Positions 8,895-17,339 of a stretch of DNA of 64,000 nucleotides are shown one piece after another. The stretch is from Ascidiaceihabitans donghaensis. Lineage in GTDB: Bacteria; Pseudomonadota; Alphaproteobacteria; Rhodobacterales; Rhodobacteraceae. Below the pieces are notes generated by a model. The model saw only the letters and a program-made list of their open reading frames with translations. It did no database searches and was not told where the DNA came from. Numbering within the stretch: the stretch's first letter is position 1; each line of letters opens with the position of its first letter. The position numbers and the translations under genes are program-made. The stretch spans positions 2,108,001-2,172,000 of the forward strand of contig NZ_OMOR01000001.1 of the NCBI RefSeq assembly GCF_900302465.1, given 5' to 3'.

Positions 8895-9986
8895 ATGAGC
8901 CATAGTGTAAAAGACATTGCAACGGCGTTGGGGGCACAAGCCTTTGGCGCCGTTGACCTTTTGATCGAACGCGTCAGTGAACCCGGTCATGCAAAACAAG
9001 GCGATCTGGCGCTGGCCACCAACCCCAAGTACGCAGAAGACTTGTCAAACGGGCACGCCCGGGTCGCACTGCTTTGGGAAGGGGCTGATTGGCAGGCTCT
9101 CGGCTTGAAAGCGGCCATTATCCCATCGCGTCCGCGCTACGCAATGTCTGCTTTGACACGCATGATGGATCCTGGACAAGGCACAGATGCCGGCATCCAC
9201 CCTACATCCGTTATTGATCCAACGGCACAGATTGCTGCTGATGTTTCAATCGGGCCTTTCACCGTGATCGGTGCGCGTGCCGTCATAGGCGCGGGCAGCC
9301 TGATCGGCGCACAATGCTTTGTCGGCGCGGATGTTACCCTTGGGGCCAACGCCTTTTTGCGCGAACAGGTCAGTATCGGTGCCCGCGCACAGATCGGTGA
9401 CAGATTTATTGCGCAACCGGGCGCACGTATCGGTGGCGACGGCTTTAGCTTTGTCACAGCTGAAAAATCCGGCATTGAAGCTGTACGTGAAAGCCTAGGA
9501 AGCCAAGACGATACAGATGGTCAGCCCTATGCACGCATCCATTCCTTGGGGGCCGTACAGATCGGCCATGATGTTGAAATAGGCGCCAACGCCACAATCG
9601 ACAACGGCACGATCCGCGACACGGTTATTGGGGATGGATGCAAATTCGACAACATGGCTCAGGTGGGCCACAACGTTGTTATGGGACGCGATTGCCTGAT
9701 TTGTGGCCATGTCGCCATCGCGGGATCTGCGCGTGTGGGCAACAATGTGGTGCTTGGCGGTATGACCGGGATTTCCGACAACATTTTCATCGGCGACCGC
9801 GTGATCACAGGCGGCGCCACTAAAGTCCTGTCCAACGTGCCCGCGGGCCGCGTGATGTTGGGCTATCCCGCAACCCAGATGGACAAACAAGTCGAGACCT
9901 ATAAGTCTATTCGCCGTCTCCCGCGCCTGTTGCGCGATGTCGCAGACTTGAAGAAAGCTGTTTTCAAGACGCCCTCCAATGACTAA
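8895..9986 (+). CDS. lpxD: UDP-3-O-acylglucosamine N-acyltransferase LpxD
   Basis: 363 aa with an N-terminal uridine-binding domain (about 1-100) and then a long left-handed beta-helix of hexapeptide repeats (IGPFTVIGARAVIGAGSLIG and others). The catalytic-His segment QVGHNVVMGRDCLICGHVAIAG is intact. LpxD transfers a 3-hydroxyacyl chain from acyl-ACP to UDP-3-O-acyl-GlcN in lipid A synthesis. It is not in the usual bamA-lpxD-fabZ-lpxA cluster but heads a unit with its own acyl carrier protein and condensing enzyme. Confidence 0.93.
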   Translation: MSHSVKDIATALGAQAFGAVDLLIERVSEPGHAKQGDLALATNPKYAEDLSNGHARVALLWEGADWQALGLKAAIIPSRPRYAMSALTRMMDPGQGTDAGIHPTSVIDPTAQIAADVSIGPFTVIGARAVIGAGSLIGAQCFVGADVTLGANAFLREQVSIGARAQIGDRFIAQPGARIGGDGFSFVTAEKSGIEAVRESLGSQDDTDGQPYARIHSLGAVQIGHDVEIGANATIDNGTIRDTVIGDGCKFDNMAQVGHNVVMGRDCLICGHVAIAGSARVGNNVVLGGMTGISDNIFIGDRVITGGATKVLSNVPAGRVMLGYPATQMDKQVETYKSIRRLPRLLRDVADLKKAVFKTPSND

Positions 9987-10016
9987 ATCAGCCGTGTATC
10001 ATTGGGGTGTTTTACT

Positions 10017-10277
10017 ATGACGGTTGAAACGAAAGTCATCGAAATCATTTCGGAACAAGCCTTGCTTGAACCCGGCGATGTCACACGCGACAGCACTTTG
10101 GCGGATCTTGGTATAGACAGCTTGGGGCTGGTAGAATGTATTTTCGCCATCGAAGAAGAGTTCGACATCACAATCCCTTTCAACGCAAATGCCCCCGAAA
10201 GTGGGGACTTCGATATTTCGACCGTGGATAAGATCATTCAAGGCATTCAAAGCCTGATTGCAGAAAAAGCAGGCTGA
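10017..10277 (+). CDS. Acyl carrier protein, probably lipid-A dedicated
   Basis: 86 aa from the ATG at 10017 (MTVETKVIEIISEQ), preferred over an in-frame TTG at 10002. Ser35 in LGIDSLGLVE is the phosphopantetheine attachment site, and the acidic helix after it (CIFAIEEEFDI) is the usual partner-docking surface. Its place between lpxD and a KAS-II gene suggests a specialised ACP that supplies lipid A acyl chains rather than the housekeeping AcpP. Rhizobial AcpXL is an analogue, but sequence alone cannot show the chain length used here. Confidence 0.88.
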   Translation: MTVETKVIEIISEQALLEPGDVTRDSTLADLGIDSLGLVECIFAIEEEFDITIPFNANAPESGDFDISTVDKIIQGIQSLIAEKAG

Positions 10278-10280
10278 CCC

Positions 10281-11489
10281 ATGAAACGGGTCGTGATCAC
10301 AGGGGCCGGAACCATCAACGCCTTGGGGCATTGTGTCGATGACACGATGGCTGCAATGCGGCACGCCAAATGCGGCATTGGTCCGCTGGATTTGCGCGAT
10401 GTGGACCGGTTGTCGATCCAAATTGGTGGGCAGGTGCGTGGCTTTGAGGCTGAAGGCCGCTACAACCGACAGCAAATCAGCCTCTATGACCGCTTCACCC
10501 AATTTACACTTGCCGCCGCGCAAGAGGCGTTGTCGCAATCCGGTCTGTCCCTTAGCGGAGAAGATGCCGCAAAATCAGGTGTTGTTTTGGGCACAGCAGG
10601 CGGTGGCGTCAGCACATGGGACGACAATTACCGGTCTGTTTACGAAGACGGCAAAAACCGGGTGCACCCGTTTGTTGTTCCCAAACTGATGAACAATGCC
10701 GCGGCCAGTCATGTGTCGATGGAACACAACTTGAAGGGGCCGTCGTTCACCGTATCCACGGCTTGCGCGTCCTCGAACCACGCCATGGCCCAAGCCTTTC
10801 AAATGGTGCGCTCTGGCATGGCGCCTGTGATGGTGACGGGGGGATCGGAATCCATGTTGTGCTTTGGCGGCGTCAAAGCCTGGGAAGGGTTGCGCGTCAT
10901 GTCCAAAGACGCATGCCGCCCGTTTTCAGCCAACCGCAACGGCATGGTCCAAGGCGAAGGTGCAGGGGTCTTTGTGTTCGAGGAATATGAACACGCGCGG
11001 GCACGCGGTGCGGATATTTTATGTGAGGTGGCAGGGTTTGCCATGTCCTCGGACGCCGCCGATATTGTGATGCCGTCCAAAAACGGCGCAGCACGGGCGA
11101 TGCAAGGCGCGTTGCAGGACGCAGGACTTAACCGCGAAGACGTGGGCTATATCAACGCGCATGGCACGGGCACGGCCGCGAACGACAAGACCGAATGTGC
11201 CGCTGTAGCCGATGTGTTCGGACCCCACGCCGATAAGCTTATGATTTCATCCACCAAATCCATGCATGGTCACTTGATTGGCGGAACCGGAGCGGTTGAA
11301 TTATTGGCCTGCATCATGGCCCTGCGCGATGGGGTGATTGCACCCACCATTGGCTATGAGGAACCCGACCCAGAGTGCGCATTGGACGTTGTTCCCAATG
11401 AAGCGCGGGAGGCGAAAGTGGATGTGGTTTTGTCCAATGCCTTTGCTTTTGGGGGCATGAATGCAGTGATTGCATTGCGCAAAATCTAA
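10281..11489 (+). CDS. Beta-ketoacyl-ACP synthase II family protein
   Basis: 402 aa with the full KAS catalytic set: Cys162 in STACASSNHA, His294 in NAHGTGT, and Lys326/His331 in STKSMHGHLIGGTG. It should condense malonyl-ACP with an acyl-ACP. It starts three bases after the ACP gene, so the pair is coupled, and lpxD is the first gene. A housekeeping FabF is not excluded, but FabF normally sits with acpP and fabG, none of which are here. A role in elongating lipid A fatty acids on the neighbouring ACP is the simplest reading. Confidence 0.9.
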   Translation: MKRVVITGAGTINALGHCVDDTMAAMRHAKCGIGPLDLRDVDRLSIQIGGQVRGFEAEGRYNRQQISLYDRFTQFTLAAAQEALSQSGLSLSGEDAAKSGVVLGTAGGGVSTWDDNYRSVYEDGKNRVHPFVVPKLMNNAAASHVSMEHNLKGPSFTVSTACASSNHAMAQAFQMVRSGMAPVMVTGGSESMLCFGGVKAWEGLRVMSKDACRPFSANRNGMVQGEGAGVFVFEEYEHARARGADILCEVAGFAMSSDAADIVMPSKNGAARAMQGALQDAGLNREDVGYINAHGTGTAANDKTECAAVADVFGPHADKLMISSTKSMHGHLIGGTGAVELLACIMALRDGVIAPTIGYEEPDPECALDVVPNEAREAKVDVVLSNAFAFGGMNAVIALRKI

Positions 11490-11495
11490 AACAAA

Positions 11496-11521
11496 AAAGG
11501 CCGCGACACAGCGCGACCTTT
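11496..11521. terminator. Bidirectional terminator between KAS and IalB genes
   Basis: AAAGGCCGCG and CGCGACCTTT form a stem with one mismatch and a short loop between two convergent genes. A-rich sequence flanks the left arm and T's the right arm, so it can serve both strands. Confidence 0.7.
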
Positions 11522-11545
11522 CAGATAGATATCTTCGCGCCGGTG

Positions 11546-12154
11546 TTACGGATCGATCACAGAAGCTTTTTCGAAGCTGGCTGTAAAGCCTTTCAGGGAC
11601 AAGGCCAATTCCACTTTCTGGTCTGGGGCCAATGCTGGAATAATCGTCAAAACGGCGTCGGCACCGCGTTTGAACACATTTACATCTGCCTCGGTCAAAC
11701 CGATACGGGCATAGCAGCCGACAGCGTTACAAAACGCATAAGGATAACGACGTGCCGATCCGCCATCCACGGTGATCGTCAGTTGCGGGGGCAGGGCGGT
11801 TTCCAAAGGAACAACCACTGTGGCACCTGCCACGGCCTTGCTGCCTTCTGGCAAACGGAACAGCGAAAATTCTGCAACAGGTACGCCTTCGCCGTCATCC
11901 ATCAACTGATACATTTGGCAAGGGTCGACTTCTTGTTCGGTCTTGATGCAGCGAATTTCCCAGGCGCCAACTTCTTCTTTTGTGTAGGGCTGGCCCAGAT
12001 CCGGGTCTTTGTTGGCGTCTTCACCAAGGCTGAGCTGCGATTCAATTTCTGCGGCATTGCCCTGCTCGGGCGTTGTGTCTTGCGCCAAAGCCACGAAAGG
12101 CAGGGTCGCTGTCAGGGTCGCACCGATCAAGGCGCTGTGAAATAACTTTGGCAT
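11546..12154 (-). CDS. Invasion-associated locus B (IalB) family protein
   Basis: 202 aa from the ATG at 12154. MPKLFHSALIGATLTATLPFVALAQ is a Sec signal peptide. An acidic linker follows (about 26-60), then the IalB domain with its paired cysteines (WEIRCIKTEQEVDPCQMYQL and YPYAFCNAVGCYARIGL). The family is periplasmic or envelope-associated and widespread in Alphaproteobacteria; the molecular function is unknown outside the Bartonella invasion phenotype. It is monocistronic and convergent with the KAS gene. Its upstream region includes two minus-strand terminator hairpins. Confidence 0.9.
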   Translation of the reverse strand: MPKLFHSALIGATLTATLPFVALAQDTTPEQGNAAEIESQLSLGEDANKDPDLGQPYTKEEVGAWEIRCIKTEQEVDPCQMYQLMDDGEGVPVAEFSLFRLPEGSKAVAGATVVVPLETALPPQLTITVDGGSARRYPYAFCNAVGCYARIGLTEADVNVFKRGADAVLTIIPALAPDQKVELALSLKGFTASFEKASVIDP

Positions 12155-12330
12155 ATTGGGTCCACCACTCTTTGCTTTTGTCCGCACGCTAACATGCGAT
12201 TGCAGGCATGTCAGCGGCGATTAAGCATGAATGTAGTGGATAGTTTCATTTTTTGAAGGCACGAAAAAAGCCAAACGGACGCTTACGACAAACTGGCGCG
12301 TGAAATTTCATAAAACCACTTTAGAAATAA

Positions 12331-12359
12331 AAAAAGAGCACTCTAACGGTGCTCTTTTT
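12331..12359. terminator. Perfect 11-bp hairpin flanked by A and T runs
   Basis: AAAAAGAGCAC and GTGCTCTTTTT pair fully around a seven-base loop. The symmetry gives a U-tract on either strand. It lies 177 bases upstream of the ialB start. Confidence 0.85.
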
Positions 12360-12397
12360 CTATGTCTTCTCCCCGTCGGACTGGCCGACTTATTATT
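12331..12397 (-). ncRNA. Candidate small RNA (or ialB leader) with terminator
   Basis: A promoter-like pair, TTGACG (12432-12427) and TAACGT (12409-12404), is separated by exactly 17 bases on the minus strand. About 67 bases would be transcribed to the terminator. The transcript holds a GTCGG/CCGAC hairpin (12389-12375), a free GGGGAGAAG stretch, and an 11-bp perfect terminator stem (12359-12331) ending in U's. It could also be an attenuated leader of ialB. Confidence 0.45.
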
Positions 12398-12426
12398 GTC
12401 CAGACGTTACGAAACAGGCGACTGTG

Positions 12427-12432
12427 CGTCAA
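12427..12432 (-). promoter_or_regulatory. Predicted -35 element TTGACG, paired with -10 TAACGT at 12404-12409
   Basis: The two hexamers are 17 bases apart on the minus strand, the optimal housekeeping spacing. The start of transcription would be near 12397, upstream of a hairpin and intrinsic terminator. Confidence 0.45.
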
Positions 12433-12480
12433 CAGCTATCTGATCACTTTTTCAGCCCGGACAAAATCAAATCTTTTGGT

Positions 12481-12512
12481 AAAAAAAAGGCCGCACCACA
12501 AAGGGCGCGGCC
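12481..12512 (-). terminator. Rho-independent terminator on the minus strand
   Basis: Read on the minus strand, GGCCGCGCC and GGTGCGGCC form a 9-bp stem (one G-U) with a six-base loop, followed by eight consecutive U's (12488-12481). The plus strand lacks a U-tract, so orientation is clear. Confidence 0.88.
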
Positions 12513-12560
12513 AGTCTGACAGGGAGGAAGTGTCCCGCACAGCGAGGACATGCGATGCGA
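12481..12560 (-). ncRNA. Candidate anti-Shine-Dalgarno small RNA (cuckoo/CcsR-like)
   Basis: On the minus strand a short GACA/TGTC stem (12534-12518) presents the nine-base loop CTTCCTCCC. A strong terminator follows: a 9-bp stem around CUUUGU at 12512-12489 and then eight U's. A hairpin with a CCUCCUCCC loop ahead of a terminator hairpin is the architecture of the alphaproteobacterial cuckoo family, including CcsR RNAs of Rhodobacter; here eight of nine loop bases agree. The 5' end is not determined, so the right boundary is a guess. Confidence 0.5.
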
Positions 12561-12637
12561 GACAAAATCACTATGGCCCTCAAAGGTTAAGTTTGTATGG
12601 TCGTGCCGAATAAAGGCGTGATCAAAAGGTTAACAAA

Positions 12638-14182
12638 ATGACAACAGAGCTTTTCATTGGCGGCGGCGGCCAAGACTACGGCGACAAACAAGGACTGTCG
12701 TTGGGGTATGCCAACCGTCACGGATTGATTGCAGGCGCCACTGGCACGGGCAAAACCGTAACTTTGCAGATCTTGGCAGAAGGGTTTTCTGCCGCGGGTG
12801 TTCCTGTCTTTTTGTCCGACATCAAAGGCGATTTATCCGGTTTGGCCAAATCCGGCACCCCCGAACACAAACTGCATGGCCCGTTTATGGAACGTGCTGG
12901 CGTCATCGGTTTCGACGATTTCACCTATGATGCGTTCCCCGTCACCTTTTGGGACCTTTTTGGCGATCAGGGACATCCTGTGCGCACCACTGTCTCCGAA
13001 ATGGGCCCCTTGTTGCTGTCGCGCTTGTTGGAATTGACCGAGGCGCAAGAAGGCATCCTCAACATCGCGTTTCGCCTGGCCGACGAAGAAGGCTTGCCTT
13101 TGTTGGATTTGAAAGACCTGCAATCGCTTTTGGTTTGGATCGGTCAAAACGCCAAAGACCTGTCGTTGCGATATGGCAATGTATCTGCGGCCTCTATCGG
13201 GGCCATTCAGCGCCGCTTGTTGGTGCTGGAAAATCAGGGCGGCACCAAGTTGTTCGGTGAGCCCGCGCTAGAACTGTCCGACCTGATGCGCACCGATGCG
13301 TCGGGACGTGGCATGATCAATATTCTGGCCTCTGACAAACTGATGTCGGCACCCGGCCTATACGCCACATTCTTGTTGTGGCTGCTTTCAGAATTGTTCG
13401 AAGAACTGCCCGAAGTTGGTGATCCAGAAAAACCCAAGCTGGTGTTTTTCTTTGACGAAGCCCATCTGCTGTTTGATGACGCGCCCAAAGCTTTGGTCGA
13501 TAAAGTTGAACAAGTGGCGCGTTTGATACGCTCTAAAGGTGTTGGAGTATATTTCATTACTCAAAACCCGGCTGACGTGCCCGAAGATATTCTGGGGCAA
13601 TTGGGCAATCGCATCCAACACGCCTTGCGCGCCTTCACAGCCAAAGACCGCAAAGAATTGCGTTTGGCTGCCGAAACCTACCGCGAAAACCCGCGTTTCG
13701 ATACCGAAGAAGCCATTCGTGAAGTCGGTGTTGGCGAAGCCGTCACATCCATGTTGCAGAAAAAAGGGGTGCCCGGCATTGTCGAGCGCACATTGATCCG
13801 GCCTCCATCTTCGCAATTGGGGCCAATCACCGAAGCCGAACGCGCAAATGTCATGGCTGCGTCCGAGATGTCCGGCAAATATGACACCACATTGGACAGG
13901 ACCTCTGCGTTTGAAATCCTAGCAAAACGTGCCGCCAAAGCCGCTGCTGAAGCCGAAAAGGCCGAAGAAGAAGCAGAGCAGGAAACCCGCCCCGCGTTGC
14001 GCGAATTTAATGCGGGCCGGCGCTATCAAGGGGCGCGTGTCAGCCGATCAACGTCCAAGCCTGCGCGTCGCACCAAAAGCTTTGGGCAAGCGATGACGCA
14101 AATGGTCGTCAAAGAGCTGACAGGCACCACAGGACGGCGCATGGTGCGTGGCATCTTGGGTGGGTTGTTCAAAGGGCGCTGA
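12638..14182 (+). CDS. HerA/YjgR-like ATPase (DUF853 family)
   Basis: 514 aa. Walker A GATGTGKT is at 33-40, followed by [12 protein letters not shown], and Walker [14 protein letters not shown] near residue 268. The later motif [31 protein letters not shown] is typical of DUF853, a bacterial relative of the archaeal HerA translocase. The family is a hexameric ATPase of poorly known function; DNA handling is inferred from fold only. The C-terminus has an acidic helical stretch ([16 protein letters not shown]) and then a basic tail. It is monocistronic. Confidence 0.9.
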   Translation: MTTELFIGGGGQDYGDKQGLSLGYANRHGLIAGATGTGKTVTLQILAEGFSAAGVPVFLSDIKGDLSGLAKSGTPEHKLHGPFMERAGVIGFDDFTYDAFPVTFWDLFGDQGHPVRTTVSEMGPLLLSRLLELTEAQEGILNIAFRLADEEGLPLLDLKDLQSLLVWIGQNAKDLSLRYGNVSAASIGAIQRRLLVLENQGGTKLFGEPALELSDLMRTDASGRGMINILASDKLMSAPGLYATFLLWLLSELFEELPEVGDPEKPKLVFFFDEAHLLFDDAPKALVDKVEQVARLIRSKGVGVYFITQNPADVPEDILGQLGNRIQHALRAFTAKDRKELRLAAETYRENPRFDTEEAIREVGVGEAVTSMLQKKGVPGIVERTLIRPPSSQLGPITEAERANVMAASEMSGKYDTTLDRTSAFEILAKRAAKAAAEAEKAEEEAEQETRPALREFNAGRRYQGARVSRSTSKPARRTKSFGQAMTQMVVKELTGTTGRRMVRGILGGLFKGR

Positions 14183-14187
14183 AAGCG

Positions 14188-14234
14188 CTGTTTTCTTACA
14201 AAGAAAACAGACCGGAAACTTTGAAAGTTTCCGG
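14188..14234. terminator. Two tandem perfect hairpins between convergent genes
   Basis: CTGTTTTCTT/AAGAAAACAG (14188-14210) and CCGGAAACTT/AAGTTTCCGG (14212-14234) are 10-bp perfect stems with three-base loops, one base apart. They sit between the ATPase and livM stops. Neither has a classical U-tract, though the first arm carries a T/A-run on both strands. Confidence 0.65.
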
Positions 14235-14242
14235 CCCGCGTC

Positions 14243-15547
14243 TCATTTCTCGGGGATAAGTCCACGTGGACTGAACCTGAGCACCAGTAACAAAACCAGC
14301 CCCATCGTCAGCAACCGCATATGGGCTGCACTGTCGATCAGATGATCTTTCAAGGCAGACCCGTCTGGCATACCCGCGGTGATGAAGTTCATGACCGTCA
14401 ATCCCATAGGTTCGACCATCACCCAAAGCCACCAGATTAGAAAACCACCCAGAACCGCCCCCAGATTGTTGCCAGATCCCCCCACGATCACCATGACCCA
14501 TATCAGGAAAGTGAACCGCAAAGGCTGATAGGTACCCGGCGTCAACTGGCCATCCAACGTTGTCATCATTGCCCCTGCGATACCACAAATGGCGGACCCC
14601 AGAACAAAGACCTGCAAGTGCCGCGCTGTGACGTTCTTGCCCATTGCCTCGGCGGCAAATTCATTGTCGCGAATGGCGCGCATCATGCGGCCCCATGGGC
14701 TGTGCAACGCGCGCTGCGCCATCACGAACAGAACCACCAGAACGGTTGTGAAAAGCCCAGCATAGATCACTTTGACCCACAGCGTTGACGCCGTGACCGG
14801 ATCAAGGCCCAACCCCGAGGCACGCTCAACAAAGCTTGCGCTGTTTTGCAAGTCGATCTCGTAAGGGGCAGGGCGCGGCAAGCCAACCACGTTCTTAACG
14901 CCCCGTGCCATCCAGTCTTCGTTTTTCATGACGGCGATGATGATTTCTGAAATCCCAAGTGTGGCAATCGCCAAATAGTCAGACCGAAGACCAAGCGCCG
15001 TTTTCCCGATCATCCAAGCGACACCAGCCGCAAGCAACCCACCAACAGGCCACGCCACAACCACAGGCAATCCAAGCCCGCCCAGATAGCCAGTCGCGGC
15101 AGGATCCACAGCTTCGATGGCCGCCACTGCAGGATCGAACACCGCACGGTAGACAAAGAACCCAACAATCAGGATCGCAGCAATCACCAGCCCGCGCACA
15201 CGCCCCGGCTTCATCTTGGCATAGGCAATGACAGCACCAACGATCGTCGCAGCCCCCAAAGCCAAAGATGCGATGATCCCCATGCCGCCATCATTCCAAG
15301 CCTGCGGAACAGGCGGCATCGACACAAGAACCGTCGCCAACCCGCCCAAAGCCACAAACCCCATGATGCCCACGTTAAACAGGCCCGCAAAGCCCCATTG
15401 CAGGTTCACACCCAAAGCCATAATTGCCGAAATCAAACCAAAGTTCAGGACAAACAACGCTGTGTTCCAGCTTTGGACAAAGCCTGTGCCGATGATCAGC
15501 GCCGCGACAAATGCAAAGTAGATGGTATTGCGTACTGTATCAGTCAT
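14243..15547 (-). CDS. livM: Branched-chain amino acid-type ABC permease LivM
   Basis: 434 aa and highly hydrophobic, longer than the usual 300-350 because of an extra membrane region near residues 75-160. The conserved permease loop LGISEIIIAVMKNEDWMARGVKNVVGLPRP and the coupling helix RDNEFAAEAMGKNVTARHL are intact. It is the last gene of a Liv-type operon (binding protein, LivG, LivF, LivH, LivM) and overlaps livH by four bases. The substrate may be a branched-chain amino acid, an amide or a carboxylate. Confidence 0.9.
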   Translation of the reverse strand: MTDTVRNTIYFAFVAALIIGTGFVQSWNTALFVLNFGLISAIMALGVNLQWGFAGLFNVGIMGFVALGGLATVLVSMPPVPQAWNDGGMGIIASLALGAATIVGAVIAYAKMKPGRVRGLVIAAILIVGFFVYRAVFDPAVAAIEAVDPAATGYLGGLGLPVVVAWPVGGLLAAGVAWMIGKTALGLRSDYLAIATLGISEIIIAVMKNEDWMARGVKNVVGLPRPAPYEIDLQNSASFVERASGLGLDPVTASTLWVKVIYAGLFTTVLVVLFVMAQRALHSPWGRMMRAIRDNEFAAEAMGKNVTARHLQVFVLGSAICGIAGAMMTTLDGQLTPGTYQPLRFTFLIWVMVIVGGSGNNLGAVLGGFLIWWLWVMVEPMGLTVMNFITAGMPDGSALKDHLIDSAAHMRLLTMGLVLLLVLRFSPRGLIPEK

Positions 15548-16554
15548 ACCGATTTCCCCGCGAACAAGCCTGTTGGGCGGAACAGCAAAACGATCAACAA
15601 GATCACAAAGCTGACCGCGAATTTATAGTCGGTGGACAAAAGCTGGACCAATGTGTCTGGCGCCCAAGCCTCCGGCACCACATAGGTCGCGACCTTTTTC
15701 CACGCGTAGGTGATCGTGACCTCGGAAAACGCGATCACAAAACCGCCTGCGATGGCCCCGATAGGGCTGCCAAGGCCGCCAACGATGGCCGAGGCAAAAA
15801 CCGGCAGCAAAAGCTGCAAGAAAATGAAGGGCTTAAAAGACTTGTCCAGCCCGTACAACGTCCCTGCAATCGTCGCCAGCGTCGCAACGATCAGCCATGT
15901 GACCATGACCACACGCTCCGGGTTGATGCCCGACAACAAGGCCAGATCTTCATTGTCGGAATAGGCCCGCATGGATTTTCCCGTGCGCGTCCGGTTCAGG
16001 AAATAGAACAACAGCGCCACAACGATCACGGCCGTGATCACAGTGATGCCTTGGGTCGTCTTGATCGCAAGACCTTCTTTCAGACCTGTGAGCGCTTTGA
16101 AATCTCTCACCGAAATGATGAAGCGTTCCCCATCAGCAAAGCGGCGGTCGTCCGGTCCGATGATAAAGCGCACCAAACCGTTCATGATGAACATGACCCC
16201 GAGCGAAACAATGACCAAGATCACGGGTTTTGCTTTTTGTGCACGGTAGAATTTGTACACAACACGGTCCGTGAACAAAACCAAGGCCATGCATCCAAGG
16301 ATGCCAAAGGGCAGGGCAAGCAACGCTGTCGGAAGCGGTCCCAGGGAAACGCCCCAACTTTGGAACAGCCATGTGAAAAGGATTGTGATCATCGCACCAA
16401 AAGCCATGGTGTCGCCATGTGCAAAATTGGAAAAGCGCAGGATGCCGTAGATCAGCGTGACGCCAAGCGCCCCAAGCGCCAGCTGTGCACCATAGGCAGT
16501 GGCAGGGATCAGAACGAAGTTTGAAAAGGCCACAAGGGCGTTTAGTAAATCCAA
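15544..16554 (-). CDS. livH: Branched-chain amino acid-type ABC permease LivH
   Basis: 336 aa from a TTG start at 16554 (MDLLNALVAFSNFV), chosen because the upstream codons are not membrane-like and overlap livF. The TTG follows the livF stop by four bases, with GGGAGG near the livF end as ribosome site. Motifs of the LivH family are clear: LGVTLIYGILRFSNFAHGDTMAFGAM near the N-terminus and LSGINPERVVMVTWLIVATLATIAGTLYG. It pairs with LivM in the inner membrane. Confidence 0.9.
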   Translation of the reverse strand: MDLLNALVAFSNFVLIPATAYGAQLALGALGVTLIYGILRFSNFAHGDTMAFGAMITILFTWLFQSWGVSLGPLPTALLALPFGILGCMALVLFTDRVVYKFYRAQKAKPVILVIVSLGVMFIMNGLVRFIIGPDDRRFADGERFIISVRDFKALTGLKEGLAIKTTQGITVITAVIVVALLFYFLNRTRTGKSMRAYSDNEDLALLSGINPERVVMVTWLIVATLATIAGTLYGLDKSFKPFIFLQLLLPVFASAIVGGLGSPIGAIAGGFVIAFSEVTITYAWKKVATYVVPEAWAPDTLVQLLSTDYKFAVSFVILLIVLLFRPTGLFAGKSV

Positions 16555-16558
16555 GACC

Positions 16559-17272
16559 TCAGCCTCCCAAAAACGATTTGCGCACTTCGGGGTCCGCCAG
16601 CAATTCCTTGCCGGTCCCCGTGAATGCGTTTCGGCCCTGCACCAGCACATAGCCTTTATCGGCAATCTCCAACGCCTGACGCGCGTTCTGTTCGACCATC
16701 AAAATCGGAATGCCGGTGCGCGCCACTTCAATGATGCGGTCGAACAGCTCATCCATGACGATAGGCGACACACCGGCCGTTGGCTCGTCCAGCATCAAGA
16801 CCTTGGGCTGGGTCATCAAAGCACGACCCACAGCCACTTGCTGACGTTGACCACCGGACAGCTCGCCAGCGGCCTGATTGCGCTTTTCTTTCAGAATGGG
16901 AAACAGATCATAAATCTGTGCCATGGTTCCGGATATATCATCACGCCGTATAAAGGCGCCCATTTCCAGATTTTCTTCAACCGTCATCGAGGTAAAGATA
17001 TTCGAGGTCTGCGGCACAAACCCCATGCCCTTCACAACGCGGTCTTGCGGCGACAAAGACGTTATATCCTCACCGTCCAGCATGACCTTGCCCTGACGCA
17101 CATCCAGCATGCCAAACACAGCCTTCATCGCAGTGGATTTACCCGCACCGTTGGGACCGACAATCACAGCAATCTCACCGGGGTTCACAGCAATTGTGCA
17201 GTCATGTAGGATATCGGGACCAGCCCCATAACCACCCGTCATGGTGTCGCCGATCAAAAAGGGAACACTCAT
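16559..17272 (-). CDS. livF: ABC transporter ATP-binding protein LivF
   Basis: 237 aa with Walker A GPNGAGKS, signature LSGGQRQQVAVGRALM, Walker B VLMLDEPTAGVSP and the H-loop replaced by VEQNARQAL, as is normal for LivF. It drives uptake together with LivG. A copy of the dispersed intergenic repeat (17283-17334) separates it from livG, although the two genes are surely cotranscribed. Confidence 0.93.
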   Translation of the reverse strand: MSVPFLIGDTMTGGYGAGPDILHDCTIAVNPGEIAVIVGPNGAGKSTAMKAVFGMLDVRQGKVMLDGEDITSLSPQDRVVKGMGFVPQTSNIFTSMTVEENLEMGAFIRRDDISGTMAQIYDLFPILKEKRNQAAGELSGGQRQQVAVGRALMTQPKVLMLDEPTAGVSPIVMDELFDRIIEVARTGIPILMVEQNARQALEIADKGYVLVQGRNAFTGTGKELLADPEVRKSFLGG

Positions 17273-17282
17273 GTCATCGGCC

Positions 17283-17334
17283 CTTCATCTTGGCAAAAAT
17301 ACCTCGGGGTTTGGGGCAGAGCCCCAATAAAATC
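17283..17334 (-). repeat. Dispersed intergenic repeat, copy A
   Basis: Read on the minus strand it runs from GGGGCTCTGCCCC through CCCCGAGGTATTTTTGCC to AAGATGAAG. The same layout recurs at 43141-43223 and 58363-58410. This copy is short and sits inside the liv operon, between livG and livF, ending about ten bases before livF. Confidence 0.75.
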
Positions 17335-17339
17335 AAACA

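Larger units (their letters stand above)
12155..12637. other. Intergenic region with two tandem minus-strand transcription units
   Basis: This 483-base gap separates divergent genes yet has two intrinsic terminators, at 12331-12359 and 12481-12512. The second clearly works on the minus strand. Divergent genes do not need terminators between their starts, so extra transcripts must begin here. No protein with domain sequence or codon bias is visible in any frame. The two candidate small RNAs are listed separately. Confidence 0.6.

Noticed and set aside
12362-12613. 83-codon plus-strand frame in the gap before the ATPase gene
   Set aside because: It crosses the minus-strand small RNA candidate and its terminator, lacks a ribosome site and any recognisable motif.
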